From contig JANQLP010000126.1 of NCBI GenBank assembly GCA_028280515.1, forward strand, positions 62,001 to 126,000: a DNA stretch of 64,000 nucleotides, in the 5' to 3' direction. The notes under the pieces were generated by a model. The model was not told where the DNA came from. It was given only the letters and a program-made list of their open reading frames with translations, and did not search any database. The translations under genes were made by a program, and so were the position numbers. Shown one piece after another: positions 17,467-26,461 of the stretch (the stretch's first letter is position 1; every line of letters begins with the position of its first letter). The stretch is from Hyphomicrobiales bacterium (GTDB lineage Bacteria > Pseudomonadota > Alphaproteobacteria > Rhizobiales > Methyloligellaceae).

Positions 17467-18024
17467 TCACGCCGCTGTCAGGAAGACGATTTCCGTGTCG
17501 CCATATGTGCGCCGGTCGAGTTCCGTATAGCCTTCAGGCGCAATGAACGGGCTGTCGCTGCCTTCCTCGACAACGGCAACGCCCCCCTGTTTGATCCAGC
17601 CGTTTTCGTGCGCGGCCCGCAACGCCTTTTCGCCCAGGCCCTGGCCGTAGGGCGGGTCGGCGAAGACGAGATCGAAGGCGTCCATATTGCCCGCCGGTCC
17701 GAGTGCGCTCGCATCCCGCCGCCAGATTTTGGTGACGCCCGTCAGGTGGAGCGTTTCCACATTTGCGCGGATGAGGCCGCGTGCCTGCGCCGAATTCTCA
17801 ATGAACAGGCAGTATCTGGCACCGCGCGAAAGAGCCTCGATCCCGAGCGCGCCGGTGCCGGCAAACAGGTCGAGCACGCGCGCGCCTTCCAGTGAGAAGC
17901 CGTCGATGCCGTGTGTGAGCTTGTTGAACACGGCCTCGCGCACCCGGTCGCTCGTCGGACGGGTGGCGCGGTCTTTCGGTGAGGCGAGCGGCCGGCCCTT
18001 GAACTTGCCCGCGACAATTCTCAT
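17467..18024 (-). CDS. rsmD: 16S rRNA (guanine966-N2)-methyltransferase RsmD
   Basis: A 185-residue Rossmann-fold methyltransferase. It begins [13 protein letters not shown], typical of RsmD, then has the SAM-binding [19 protein letters not shown] loop and the catalytic DPPY motif (FADPPYGQG). It methylates G966 in the small subunit. Its start codon overlaps the stop of the upstream pseudouridine synthase gene by 4 bp, indicating translational coupling of two rRNA modification enzymes. Confidence 0.94.
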   Translation of the reverse strand: MRIVAGKFKGRPLASPKDRATRPTSDRVREAVFNKLTHGIDGFSLEGARVLDLFAGTGALGIEALSRGARYCLFIENSAQARGLIRANVETLHLTGVTKIWRRDASALGPAGNMDAFDLVFADPPYGQGLGEKALRAAHENGWIKQGGVAVVEEGSDSPFIAPEGYTELDRRTYGDTEIVFLTAA

Positions 18025-18815
18025 CGCCGCACCCGCCTTTTTACAGACCGTCGCGAAGGCTTCTTGGCTTGTGTCTTGCCGGGCGCCTCAAGGCCGAGCT
18101 CTCCGGCGAGTTTGGGTCCGAGCTGGTCGGCAAGAACATTCGTTTTGACTTCCTCGACCGTGCCGGATTTCAGATCGCCGAGGGCAAAAGGCCCGTAGGA
18201 CAGGCGGATCAGCCGATTGACCTCGAGCCCCAGATGGCTGGCGATGCGCTTGACCTCGCGGTTCTTACCCTCCCGCAATGCCATGGTCAGCCACACATTG
18301 GCGCCCTGTTCCCGGTCGAGGCGCGCGTCGACCTCGCCATAGCGCACGCCGTCGATCTCGACGCCGCTCTTGAGCGTGTCGAGCGTATCCTGGGTAACCC
18401 TGCCGCGGGCGCGCACGCGGTAACGCCGGAGCCAGCCCGTTGCCGGCAGTTCGAGATGCCGCGCAAGCTCGCCCGACGTGGTGAGCAACAGCAGGCCTTG
18501 CGTTGAAATGTCGAGCCGCCCGACGGACACGACGCGTGGCATGGCCTTCGGCAGCGCATCGAATACGGTTGGGCGTCCCTGCGGGTCGGAGTGGGTGGTG
18601 ATCAGGCCCTTGGGCTTGTGGTAGCGCCACAGCCGCGGCGGCTCGGCACGGGTCAGCGGCTTGCCGTCGACAAACACCTTGTCCTTCGCCGTCACCGTGA
18701 CGGCGGGCGTCTTGAGTTGCTTGCCGTTGACGCTCACCCGGCCCGCCTCGATCCAGCGTTCTGCTTCGCGGCGCGAACACAGACCGGCCTGCGCCATTGC
18801 CTTGGCGATGCGCAT
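18021..18815 (-). CDS. rluB: rRNA pseudouridine synthase, RluB/RsuA family
   Basis: An N-terminal S4 RNA-binding domain ([20 protein letters not shown], residues 3-22) is joined to a pseudouridine synthase domain with the catalytic [14 protein letters not shown] block. The family isomerises a uridine in 23S (RluB, RluF) or 16S (RsuA) rRNA; length and motif favour RluB. The C-terminus is Lys/Arg-rich. ATG 18815 starts the S4 domain; a GTG at 18863 would add 16 residues. tadA diverges upstream. Confidence 0.88.
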   Translation of the reverse strand: MRIAKAMAQAGLCSRREAERWIEAGRVSVNGKQLKTPAVTVTAKDKVFVDGKPLTRAEPPRLWRYHKPKGLITTHSDPQGRPTVFDALPKAMPRVVSVGRLDISTQGLLLLTTSGELARHLELPATGWLRRYRVRARGRVTQDTLDTLKSGVEIDGVRYGEVDARLDREQGANVWLTMALREGKNREVKRIASHLGLEVNRLIRLSYGPFALGDLKSGTVEEVKTNVLADQLGPKLAGELGLEAPGKTQAKKPSRRSVKRRVRR

Positions 18816-18902
18816 GGGCGCTTCGGCGCTCGATGAAGGTGTCTCTCTTGCGGGTTTTGCCACTTGACCGGATGGCCTTTCGCGTTCCACTTGGGGTCTG
18901 AG

Positions 18903-19385
18903 ATGACGCGCAACCTGACAAAAGCCGCCGAGACCGGCAAGCCCGAAACGGTCATGGAGGCCGCGCTCGCGGAAGCACGGGACGCCGCGGCGCGCGGCGA
19001 AGTGCCCGTCGGCGCGGTTCTTGTGGATGAAGCGGGTCGGATCATCGCGCGGGCCGGCAACCGGACGCGTGAGCTGAACGACCCGAGCGCCCACGCGGAG
19101 ATGCTTGTCATTCGGGCCGGCTGCAAGGCGCGGCAAAGCGAGCGGCTCACCGGTTGCGATCTGTATGTCACGCTCGAGCCGTGCGCCATGTGCGCGGCCG
19201 TCATCTCGTTCGCCCGCATCCGCCGTTTGTACTTCGCCGCCGAGGACGAAAAGGGCGGTGCGGTCGTCAACGGCGTGCGTTTTTTCGGCCAACCGACGTG
19301 TCACCACGCGCCGGAGGTCTATGGCGGAATTGATGAGCAACGCGCCGTCGAGTTGCTGAAAGGGTTCTTCAGGGATCGACGCTAG
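18903..19385 (+). CDS. tadA: tRNA-specific adenosine deaminase TadA
   Basis: The 160-residue zinc deaminase has the motif HAE (His64, Glu66) and PCAMC (Cys94, Cys97). It converts A34 to inosine in tRNA-Arg(ACG). The [10 protein letters not shown] opening is typical of TadA rather than of cytosine or guanine deaminases. An ATG at 18903 has a GGGG-type site; an in-frame start at 18864 would overlap the divergent RluB gene region. It diverges from the rsmD-rluB pair. Confidence 0.93.
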   Translation: MTRNLTKAAETGKPETVMEAALAEARDAAARGEVPVGAVLVDEAGRIIARAGNRTRELNDPSAHAEMLVIRAGCKARQSERLTGCDLYVTLEPCAMCAAVISFARIRRLYFAAEDEKGGAVVNGVRFFGQPTCHHAPEVYGGIDEQRAVELLKGFFRDRR

Positions 19386-19395
19386 GGTCGTGAAT

Positions 19396-20301
19396 TCATT
19401 CCGCTTTCAGGAAGGGAATGAGAGCGGCAAGCGTCTCGTCCGGAGCTTCTTCCGCCAGAAAATGCCCCGACACGATCGCCTTGCCTGATACGTCGACGCA
19501 CCATTCCTTCCACACGTCGAGTGGACTGGCGGCACGCTTGGCCACATAGTCCGTGCCCCACAGAACCAGCGTCGGGCAGGTGATCCTGTCGCCGGCGGCG
19601 CGGCTCTCCTCATCCGCCTGCCGGTCGTAACTTTCGCCGGCGCGATAGTCCTCGCACGCGGCGTGACGATGGTCCTCGGAGGCGAGCAGCGCGCGGTAGT
19701 GCGACAGCGCGGTCTCGTCGAACACGGACAGGTCCTTGGTCAGCGCCCAACTCGCCAGCGTGTGATCGACGTAATAATCCGGCGCCTTGCCAATCAGCGT
19801 TTCCGGCATCGGAAAGGGCTGGGCGAGGAATGTCCAGTGGTAGGCGGACATGGCCAGACCGTGGCTCATGGACTGCCACATAACGGATGTGGGGAGAATA
19901 TCGAGCAGCGCCAGCCGCGTTATGCGCTCGCCTGAGTCGAGCGCCATGCGATACGCCACCCTTGCGCCGCGGTCGTGCCCCAGCACCATGAAGTTGGTGA
20001 AGCCGAAATCGTCCATGATCTCGAACATGTCGATGCCCATGGCGCGCTTGGAGTAGGTGTAGTGTTCATCGTCGGACGCCGGTGCAAGGCTTTGTCCGTA
20101 GCCGCGCAGATCGGCGATGACCAGACTGAAGTGCTTCGCGAGTTCCGGGGCGAGCCGGTGCCAGGCGTGATGCGTCTGCGGGTAGCCGTGGAGCAGGAGC
20201 AATGGCGGCCCGTCGCCGCCAAGGCGCATGAAGATCTCGGCACTTCCGGTGCGCAGCGTGCGCGAGGCGAATCCTGGGAAGAGGTCGGGCAAATCGCTCA
20301 T
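19396..20301 (-). CDS. Alpha/beta hydrolase, fluoroacetate (haloacetate) dehalogenase type
   Basis: 301 residues. The nucleophile elbow [11 protein letters not shown] gives Asp110, Arg111 and Arg114; Asp134 (LLDILP) and His280 (SGHF) complete the triad; His155-Trp156, Trp185 and Tyr219 match the fluoride pocket of the characterised Rhodopseudomonas enzyme RPA1163, at the same residue numbers as I recall them. The family cleaves the C-F bond of fluoroacetate to give glycolate. It lies downstream of purD with a 4-bp ATGA overlap. No transporter or regulator for haloacids is nearby, so the natural substrate may be another 2-haloacid or an ester. Confidence 0.82.
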   Translation of the reverse strand: MSDLPDLFPGFASRTLRTGSAEIFMRLGGDGPPLLLLHGYPQTHHAWHRLAPELAKHFSLVIADLRGYGQSLAPASDDEHYTYSKRAMGIDMFEIMDDFGFTNFMVLGHDRGARVAYRMALDSGERITRLALLDILPTSVMWQSMSHGLAMSAYHWTFLAQPFPMPETLIGKAPDYYVDHTLASWALTKDLSVFDETALSHYRALLASEDHRHAACEDYRAGESYDRQADEESRAAGDRITCPTLVLWGTDYVAKRAASPLDVWKEWCVDVSGKAIVSGHFLAEEAPDETLAALIPFLKAE

Positions 20302-21584
20302 GCCGCCTGATCGTCCTCGCGCGCGATGGCCCGCCAGCCGATGTCGGTGCGGCAATAGCCTTCCGGCCAGTCGATCCTGGAAATCGCCGCATAGGCGCGG
20401 TCACGGGCCTCGCGTACGGTTCGTCCGCGCGCCGTAACGTTCAACACGCGTCCGCCCGTGGCGATGATCTCTCCGTCCTTCACAGACGTCGCGGCATGAA
20501 AGATCTCGACATTCTCATCGCTCCCTGCCGCATCGAGGCCACGGATGACCGAGCCCTTCTCATAGGCGCCGGGATACCCTTGCGTTGCCATCACGACACT
20601 CAGCGCCGCGTCATCGTGCCAGCGCAAATCGAACGTTTCGAGCACACCGTCGGCGGTCGCCAGAAGGGCGGCAAGAAAGTCCGACTTCAGCCGCATCATC
20701 AGCACCTGGCATTCCGGATCTCCAAAGCGGACATTGTACTCGATCAGCTTCGGGCCCTGATCGGTGATCATCAATCCGGCATAGAGCACGCCCTGAAACG
20801 GCAGCCCGGCCTCCGCCATGCCCTCGACCGTTGGTTTGATGATCTCTTCCATGGTGCGCGTGCAAACGGCTTCGGTCATGACCGGGGCAGGGGAGTAGGC
20901 GCCCATGCCCCCGGTGTTGGGACCTTTGTCGCCGTCATAAATCTGTTTGTGGTCCTGCGCGGTGGCGAGCGCCAGGACGCTTTTGCCGTCGCACAATGCG
21001 AAGAAGCTCGCCTCCTCGCCGATGAGACATTCCTCGATGACGACTTCAGCACCCGCGGCGCCGAACTTGCCGGAGAAGCAGTCGTCAATCGCGGCGAGGG
21101 CCTCATCCAGCGTCTGCGCGACGGTGACCCCCTTTCCGGCGGCGAGACCATCGGCCTTGATGACGATGGGTGCGCCTTGTGCACGCGCATAATCTTTCGC
21201 GGCCTCCGCGTCGGTGAAGTGGCCGTAGGCCGCGGTGGGGATGCTTTTGCGATCGCACAACTCCTTGGTGAACGCCTTGGAGCCCTCAAGTTGCGCGGCT
21301 GCCTGGGACGGCCCGAAGATCTTGATGCCTTCGTTCCTGAGATGGTCGGAGAGCCCGGCGACCAACGGGGCTTCGGGTCCGACCACGACGAGATCGATCG
21401 CGTGGTCCTTGCAGAATGCGGCCACGGCCTGGTGGTCGCCGACGTTGAGCGCAACACATTCCGCATCGCGCGCGATCCCGCCATTGCCCGGCGCACAGTA
21501 GAGTTTCGTCAGAAGGGGACTTGCCGCGAGCGCCCAGGCCAGTGAATGCTCGCGTCCGCCGGAACCGATCAGCAGGACATTCAT
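20298..21584 (-). CDS. purD: Phosphoribosylamine-glycine ligase PurD
   Basis: A 428-residue ATP-grasp enzyme. It opens [19 protein letters not shown] (PurD N-domain), has [16 protein letters not shown] at the ATP site, and the GARS signature RFGDPECQ. It makes glycinamide ribonucleotide in purine synthesis. ATG 21584 has GGAG 9 bp upstream, better than an upstream in-frame start. The stop overlaps the start of the dehalogenase-type gene. Confidence 0.96.
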   Translation of the reverse strand: MNVLLIGSGGREHSLAWALAASPLLTKLYCAPGNGGIARDAECVALNVGDHQAVAAFCKDHAIDLVVVGPEAPLVAGLSDHLRNEGIKIFGPSQAAAQLEGSKAFTKELCDRKSIPTAAYGHFTDAEAAKDYARAQGAPIVIKADGLAAGKGVTVAQTLDEALAAIDDCFSGKFGAAGAEVVIEECLIGEEASFFALCDGKSVLALATAQDHKQIYDGDKGPNTGGMGAYSPAPVMTEAVCTRTMEEIIKPTVEGMAEAGLPFQGVLYAGLMITDQGPKLIEYNVRFGDPECQVLMMRLKSDFLAALLATADGVLETFDLRWHDDAALSVVMATQGYPGAYEKGSVIRGLDAAGSDENVEIFHAATSVKDGEIIATGGRVLNVTARGRTVREARDRAYAAISRIDWPEGYCRTDIGWRAIAREDDQAA

Positions 21585-21674
21585 GTGAGTTTGCTCCACA
21601 CGCGATTGCGGTCAGTATGCAGTCGTGATGTAACATTGTGCGAGCTTTGAGGAAAAGATCAGGAGCACAAACCG

Positions 21675-23111
21675 GTGGAAAACCCGCGGAGCGAAACGGA
21701 CACGCACGGCGACAATGTTCTCGAAGTCACGGTTTCGGAACTCTCCTTCGCGATCAAGCGTGCGATTGAGGAGGGGTTTTCCTATGTGCGCGTGCGTGGC
21801 GAACTGGGGCGTATATCGCGTCCCGCGTCCGGCCATATCTACCTCGATCTCAAGGACGAGAAGGCGGTGCTGTCGGGCGTCATCTGGCGCGGGCAGGCGG
21901 CGCGGCTCAAGGTGCAGCCCGAACAGGGAATGGAAGTGGTCGCGACCGGGCGGCTGACGACCTATCCGGGGCAGAGTCGGTATCAGATCGTCATCGACGC
22001 GCTGGAACCTGCAGGTGTCGGTGCACTGCTCGCACGCCTTGAGGAGTTGAAAAAGAAGCTCGCCGCGGAAGGGCTGTTCGAGGAGGCGCGCAAGAAACCG
22101 ATACCTTTTCTGCCCTCCGTGGTCGGCATCGTGACGTCGCCGACGGGCGCGGTGATTCGCGACATGCTGCACGGGTTTGCCGAACGGTTTCCCGTGCGCG
22201 TCGTCGTCTGGCCGGTGCGTGTGCAGGGGGAGACGTGCGGCGGAGAGGTGGCAGCGGCGATCCGCGGGTTCAACGCGCTCGAGACGGGCGGCGACATCCC
22301 GCGTCCCGACGTGCTGATCGTCGGCCGCGGCGGCGGCAGCATCGAGGATCTGTGGGGGTTTAACGAGGAGCAGGTCGCCCGGGCTGTTGCCGAGAGCGAA
22401 ATCCCGCTGATTTCCGCGGTCGGCCACGAGACCGACTGGACGGTCATCGATCTTGTCGCCGACGCGCGGGCACCGACGCCGACCAAGGCGGCGGAGTGGG
22501 CTGTGCCGGTTCACAGCGATCTCCTCGAACGGCTGGGCGAGACCCGCTACCGCCTCGGCGTGGCGCTGAGGCGTGCTTTGGAACAGCAACGGGTTGCGCT
22601 GCGTGCGGCGACACGGGGGCTGCCGCGGCTGTCGGACCTGCTGGCGCTGCCGCGTCAGCGGCTTGACGCCATGGCGGCGCAACTGCCGCGCGCGCTTTAC
22701 GCGAGCACCCGCGCGCATGCGACGCGGCTGACCCGGGCGGCCACGCAGCTTCGCCCCTTTGTGCTGTCCCAGAAAGTGAACCGCGGACGCGAGCAATTGC
22801 TGCAGATCCGCGATCGTGCGGTCCGTGCGTTGAGGCTCGGCACGGAAAGGCGCCGTCAGGCGTTGGATGCGCGCGCGTCCCTGCTCGCGTCACTCGGCCA
22901 TCGTTCGGTGCTGGCGCGCGGCTTTGCGCTCGTGCGTGATGGCGCCGGAGAGATGGTGCGGTCCGCTGCCGCCGTCGCGCAAGGGGATGCGCTCGAGATC
23001 GAGTTCGCCGACGGACGCGTGCCCGCGACGGCCGGCCGGGCGAAGCGCGAAAGACCACGCACAGCGAAGAAAAAGGAGAGCGGTGCCGGGCCGCAGGGGT
23101 CGCTCTTTTAG
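21675..23111 (+). CDS. xseA: Exodeoxyribonuclease VII large subunit
   Basis: The 478-residue product has an OB-fold N-domain (ELGRISRPASGHIYLDLKDEKAVLSGV), then the catalytic core with PDVLIVGRGGGSIEDLWGFNEE and ISAVGHETDWTVID, then a long coiled coil. With XseB it degrades single-stranded DNA. It starts with GTG at 21675. The C-terminal tail is basic and low-complexity. xseB is not in the window. Confidence 0.95.
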   Translation: MENPRSETDTHGDNVLEVTVSELSFAIKRAIEEGFSYVRVRGELGRISRPASGHIYLDLKDEKAVLSGVIWRGQAARLKVQPEQGMEVVATGRLTTYPGQSRYQIVIDALEPAGVGALLARLEELKKKLAAEGLFEEARKKPIPFLPSVVGIVTSPTGAVIRDMLHGFAERFPVRVVVWPVRVQGETCGGEVAAAIRGFNALETGGDIPRPDVLIVGRGGGSIEDLWGFNEEQVARAVAESEIPLISAVGHETDWTVIDLVADARAPTPTKAAEWAVPVHSDLLERLGETRYRLGVALRRALEQQRVALRAATRGLPRLSDLLALPRQRLDAMAAQLPRALYASTRAHATRLTRAATQLRPFVLSQKVNRGREQLLQIRDRAVRALRLGTERRRQALDARASLLASLGHRSVLARGFALVRDGAGEMVRSAAAVAQGDALEIEFADGRVPATAGRAKRERPRTAKKKESGAGPQGSLF

Positions 23112-23201
23112 TTCTCAAAGCCAACTGGCAAATCGCCGCCGTTGTCCCTATCTTAGGAGCGGTGAACAACGCTTGAACTGGATGCGGCACGCTGCACTGT
23201 G

Positions 23202-23429
23202 ATGAACCGTCTTGAAAAGAAATTCCCGCTCAAGGGCGAGGCGACCCTGAATTACGGGGATGGCGAATACCAGATTGTCTCGGCCGGTGACTTCGTTCGA
23301 TGCGCGGTGACCGGGCAGCCGATCCCGCTCGACGAACTGCGCTATTGGAGCGTCGACCTGCAGGAAGCCTATGCCAGCGCGGAGACGTCGCTGGAGCGGT
23401 ATCGCGAGGTCATGGCGCGGCGTTCCTGA
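23202..23429 (+). CDS. DUF2093 domain protein
   Basis: A 75-residue protein with the DUF2093 core (LNYGDGEYQIVSAGDFVRCAVTG...LRYWSVDLQEAY). Function unknown; the family is confined mainly to alphaproteobacteria and is usually placed next to xseA or lpxK, as here. One Cys (RCAVTG) lies in the conserved block, which looks like half of a zinc ribbon. Its 3' end overlaps the convergent lpxK gene by 20 bp. ATG 23202 directly follows an in-frame GTG. Confidence 0.85.
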   Translation: MNRLEKKFPLKGEATLNYGDGEYQIVSAGDFVRCAVTGQPIPLDELRYWSVDLQEAYASAETSLERYREVMARRS

Positions 23430-24423
23430 CGACGCGCGCAAGCAGGCGCCGAACTTTCCCCCGATCTCTGAATTGCAATGCGACGGGCAGGGTGCGCGTC
23501 TTGGCTTTCAGAAGTCCGAGACTGCCCGCGCCCTGAATGCGCACGAAATCTTTCTCCGTCGTCACGAGCTGCGCCTCCTTTTGCCGAGCGAGCTCAAGCA
23601 GATGATCCGCATCCGACGCCGTGAAGATATGGTGATCGGGATACGCGCCGCGATGGATGAGATTGCAATTCATGGTCTCAAGGGTTGCGAAGAACTTCTC
23701 CGGGTGCGCGATACCGGCATAGGCGATGACCGGCTTCTCGTGTAGCCAGCCGGTATCCTCGCTCGGGGAAATCGAGGCGTCCAGCGCGACGATGCCTTCG
23801 GCCCGTGCCGATTGAACCAGCGGTTCGGCGGCGTCCCCGGTTCCGGAAAAAACCAGAGCTTGGGCCTTTTTGAGCTGGAAGGGCAGTCCGGCCCTTAACG
23901 GACCCGCTGGAACCACCCGGCCGTTGCCGAGGCCGACACCGCGGTCGACGACAACGAACGAAAAGTCCTTCGCCACCGACGGGTTCTGAAATCCGTCATC
24001 CATGATGATGACGTCGGCGTTCTGCTGCGCGGCAAGCGCTGCCCCGGCCGTGCGGTCGGCGGAGACGATCACCGGCGCCACACGGGCAAGCAGGAGCGGC
24101 TCATCGCCCACCCGGCGTGCGTCGTCCCGGCCCGCGTCAACGAGATGGGGTCCCTTTTCCGAGCCGCCATAGCCGCGCGTGAGAAAGACGGGTTGCACGC
24201 CGTCCTTGAGGAGCAGCCGGGCTATGGCGATTGCGGTGGGGGTCTTGCCGGCACCGCCGACGGTGAAGTTGCCGATACAGATGACGGGGAGTGACGGTCT
24301 GGAAGGGCGCGTGAACAACCAGCGCAAACGGGTTGCCGCGTCCCAGACGACCGCGGCGGGGGCGAGCAGATGCGGCTGCAGACCTTTTTTCTCATACCAC
24401 CAGGACGGAGCCTTAGGAGGCAC
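23410..24423 (-). CDS. lpxK: Tetraacyldisaccharide 4'-kinase LpxK
   Basis: 337 residues with a membrane-associating N-terminal helix and the P-loop GNFTVGGAGKTPTA (residues 51-64), then an IIMDDGFQNPS segment typical of LpxK. It phosphorylates lipid A disaccharide at the 4' position on the inner-membrane cytoplasmic face. Its start overlaps the end of the DUF374-WaaA gene by 11 bp, so both are probably translated in a coupled way as part of one LPS operon. Confidence 0.95.
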   Translation of the reverse strand: MPPKAPSWWYEKKGLQPHLLAPAAVVWDAATRLRWLFTRPSRPSLPVICIGNFTVGGAGKTPTAIAIARLLLKDGVQPVFLTRGYGGSEKGPHLVDAGRDDARRVGDEPLLLARVAPVIVSADRTAGAALAAQQNADVIIMDDGFQNPSVAKDFSFVVVDRGVGLGNGRVVPAGPLRAGLPFQLKKAQALVFSGTGDAAEPLVQSARAEGIVALDASISPSEDTGWLHEKPVIAYAGIAHPEKFFATLETMNCNLIHRGAYPDHHIFTASDADHLLELARQKEAQLVTTEKDFVRIQGAGSLGLLKAKTRTLPVALQFRDRGKVRRLLARVVRNAAP

Positions 24424-26440
24424 GTTGCCGTTCCTTCTTTGGTCTCTGCGCGACGGGCAGGAACGTGAGAATTGCCCTGGTTGTCGTCTCGAGCGCGCCG
24501 CGCATACCGTCTACCGCCTCTCGGGCCCGGGCGTTGAATTCCCGCCGCGCGGTCGGGTCTTCAAGAAGAGATTTCACCTTCCCGACAAGGTCCTTTTCAT
24601 CTGCCACCTCGATGCACGCATCTGCCGCCTGCAGTGTGTCATAGGCGTCCTCGAAATTGTGGACTTTCGGGCCACTCAGAACCACGACCTCGTGCATGAC
24701 CGCTTCGATCGGGTTCTGACCGCCGTGCGGCACCAGGGATCCGCCGATGAAGGCGACCGGCGCTACGGAGTAGAAAAGGCCAAGTTCGCCGATCGTGTCG
24801 CCGACATAGATGTCGTGCGTTGCATCGGGCGCCGGGTCGAACGTGCGGCACGCGGCGGTCAGGCCCCGTGCCTTGAGCATGGCGCAGATCTCCTCGCCGC
24901 GATCGGGATGGCGGGGCACGATGATGGTGAGCAGGTCCGGGAAATCCGCCTTGAGCGCAATATGGGCATCGGCAACGATTTCGTCCTCGCCGACATGTGT
25001 GCTCGCGGCAAGAAAAACCGGCCGCTTGCCGATGGCTTTCCGGAGCTTCTTCAAATCTGCCTTCTCAACAGGTGGCGGTGGCGCGTCGATCTTCAGATTG
25101 CCGCCGACAATGACATTGCGCGCGCCCAGCCGCTCGAACGACACCGCATAGCGGTCGCTCTGCGCGAGCACGAGGTCGAGGCTGGAAAACAGGGGATTGG
25201 CGGTACGCATCTGTTTGCGCCAACGTCGGAAGGACGTTGGCGACATGCGGCCGTTCACGAGCACAAGCGGTATCCTGCGAATGCGGGCCTCTCGGATCAT
25301 GTTCGGCCAGATCTCCGATTCGGTCAGGATCACCGCGGTCGGCTGCCAGTGGTCGAAGAAGCGCGTCATGAATTCGGGCGCATCGAGCGGCACATATTGG
25401 TGAATGACGCCATCCGGCAAGCGCTTGCGGGCGAGCCGCGCCGATGTCACCGTTCCGGTGGTCAGAAGGATGCGCAGCGTCGGCTGCTCCTTCACCAGAC
25501 GTTCGATGAGGTGGAACACCGCCGTCGCTTCGCCCACGCTCGCGGCGTGAAACCAAAGGATGTCCCCTGCAGGCCGCCCGACGCTCGCATATCCCATGCG
25601 TTCGGTAATATGCGTCTTCTCCTCCTTGCCCTGCCGTTCGCGGTAGCGCAGGAGCAATGATGCGGCGGGTTGAAAGGCCCGGGTCAGAACTGCGTATGCC
25701 TTGAGCTTCAAGCCGAAGGCGGGCGGTTCACCCTTAGCCGATATGCCGCGCTCCTTCGTGCCGGCGCATTGATAGGCGCGTGCGGTGGTCTCGTTCAGTT
25801 CATCCTCGAGAAGCTTGCGAGCCGCCTGCAGTTCCTCGTCGCTGGCGTGACGGGGAACGCGCACCTGGTTGCCACCCGCCATCACCATCTTCGAGAAGGG
25901 CAGATTGACTGTGAAGCCACTCCATGTGTTCAGCTTCCAATAATGCCTGGTCACGACCGCGCAGGGCAGGATCGGGCGTCCCGAGAGCTTGGCCAGGGTG
26001 ACGATGCCGAGGCCCGCCTTTCGGGCCGGTCCAGGAGGTATGTCCGCCGTCAGCGCCACCGTCGTATCGCTTCGCAGCGCCTTCATGCATTCACGCAAGG
26101 CGGCGAAGCCACCTTTGTCCTTCCCCTTGCGCCCTGCACCCGCGCCACGAATGGTCGTCATCCCGAAGGGTGTGATCGAGGCGTGGACAATGTCCCCGTC
26201 AATGTGCTTCGCCACCATGATGGCAACCTTGATGTCATCGCGTGGCCGGATAAAAGGCAGCAACAGCCCCTGGCCGTGCCACATCGCAATGATCAGCGGT
26301 GTGTCGGGAAGGTTGTTCTCAATGAAGTTCGGCGGGTCGTCACTGACGTGCGAGGTCCGCTTCACGAAACGGATATAGGCCGCCATCGATCTGCCGATGG
26401 TGTTGATGACTGCTCTGGACTTCAAGAGGCGTGAAACCAT
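24413..26440 (-). CDS. waaA: DUF374 acyltransferase-WaaA (Kdo transferase) fusion protein
   Basis: One open frame of 675 codons. Residues 1 to about 227 match DUF374 proteins, relatives of lysophospholipid/lipid A acyltransferases (IAMWHGQGLLLPFI, His55; ADIPPGPARKAGLG). Residues about 245-675 are a complete WaaA/KdtA: FHAASVGEA (Glu304, the expected base), LTESEIWPN, and GGSLVPHGGQNPIEA. WaaA adds Kdo to lipid A precursor on the cytoplasmic face. The join (about 228-244) has no in-frame Met: the last before it is Met187 and the next is Met282, inside WaaA. These are normally two genes; a TTG start for WaaA at codon 244 is possible. Flanked by msbA and lpxK. Confidence 0.85.
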   Translation of the reverse strand: MVSRLLKSRAVINTIGRSMAAYIRFVKRTSHVSDDPPNFIENNLPDTPLIIAMWHGQGLLLPFIRPRDDIKVAIMVAKHIDGDIVHASITPFGMTTIRGAGAGRKGKDKGGFAALRECMKALRSDTTVALTADIPPGPARKAGLGIVTLAKLSGRPILPCAVVTRHYWKLNTWSGFTVNLPFSKMVMAGGNQVRVPRHASDEELQAARKLLEDELNETTARAYQCAGTKERGISAKGEPPAFGLKLKAYAVLTRAFQPAASLLLRYRERQGKEEKTHITERMGYASVGRPAGDILWFHAASVGEATAVFHLIERLVKEQPTLRILLTTGTVTSARLARKRLPDGVIHQYVPLDAPEFMTRFFDHWQPTAVILTESEIWPNMIREARIRRIPLVLVNGRMSPTSFRRWRKQMRTANPLFSSLDLVLAQSDRYAVSFERLGARNVIVGGNLKIDAPPPPVEKADLKKLRKAIGKRPVFLAASTHVGEDEIVADAHIALKADFPDLLTIIVPRHPDRGEEICAMLKARGLTAACRTFDPAPDATHDIYVGDTIGELGLFYSVAPVAFIGGSLVPHGGQNPIEAVMHEVVVLSGPKVHNFEDAYDTLQAADACIEVADEKDLVGKVKSLLEDPTARREFNARAREAVDGMRGALETTTRAILTFLPVAQRPKKERQRAS

Positions 26441-26461
26441 CTCCGCTTCCGATACCCGCGA

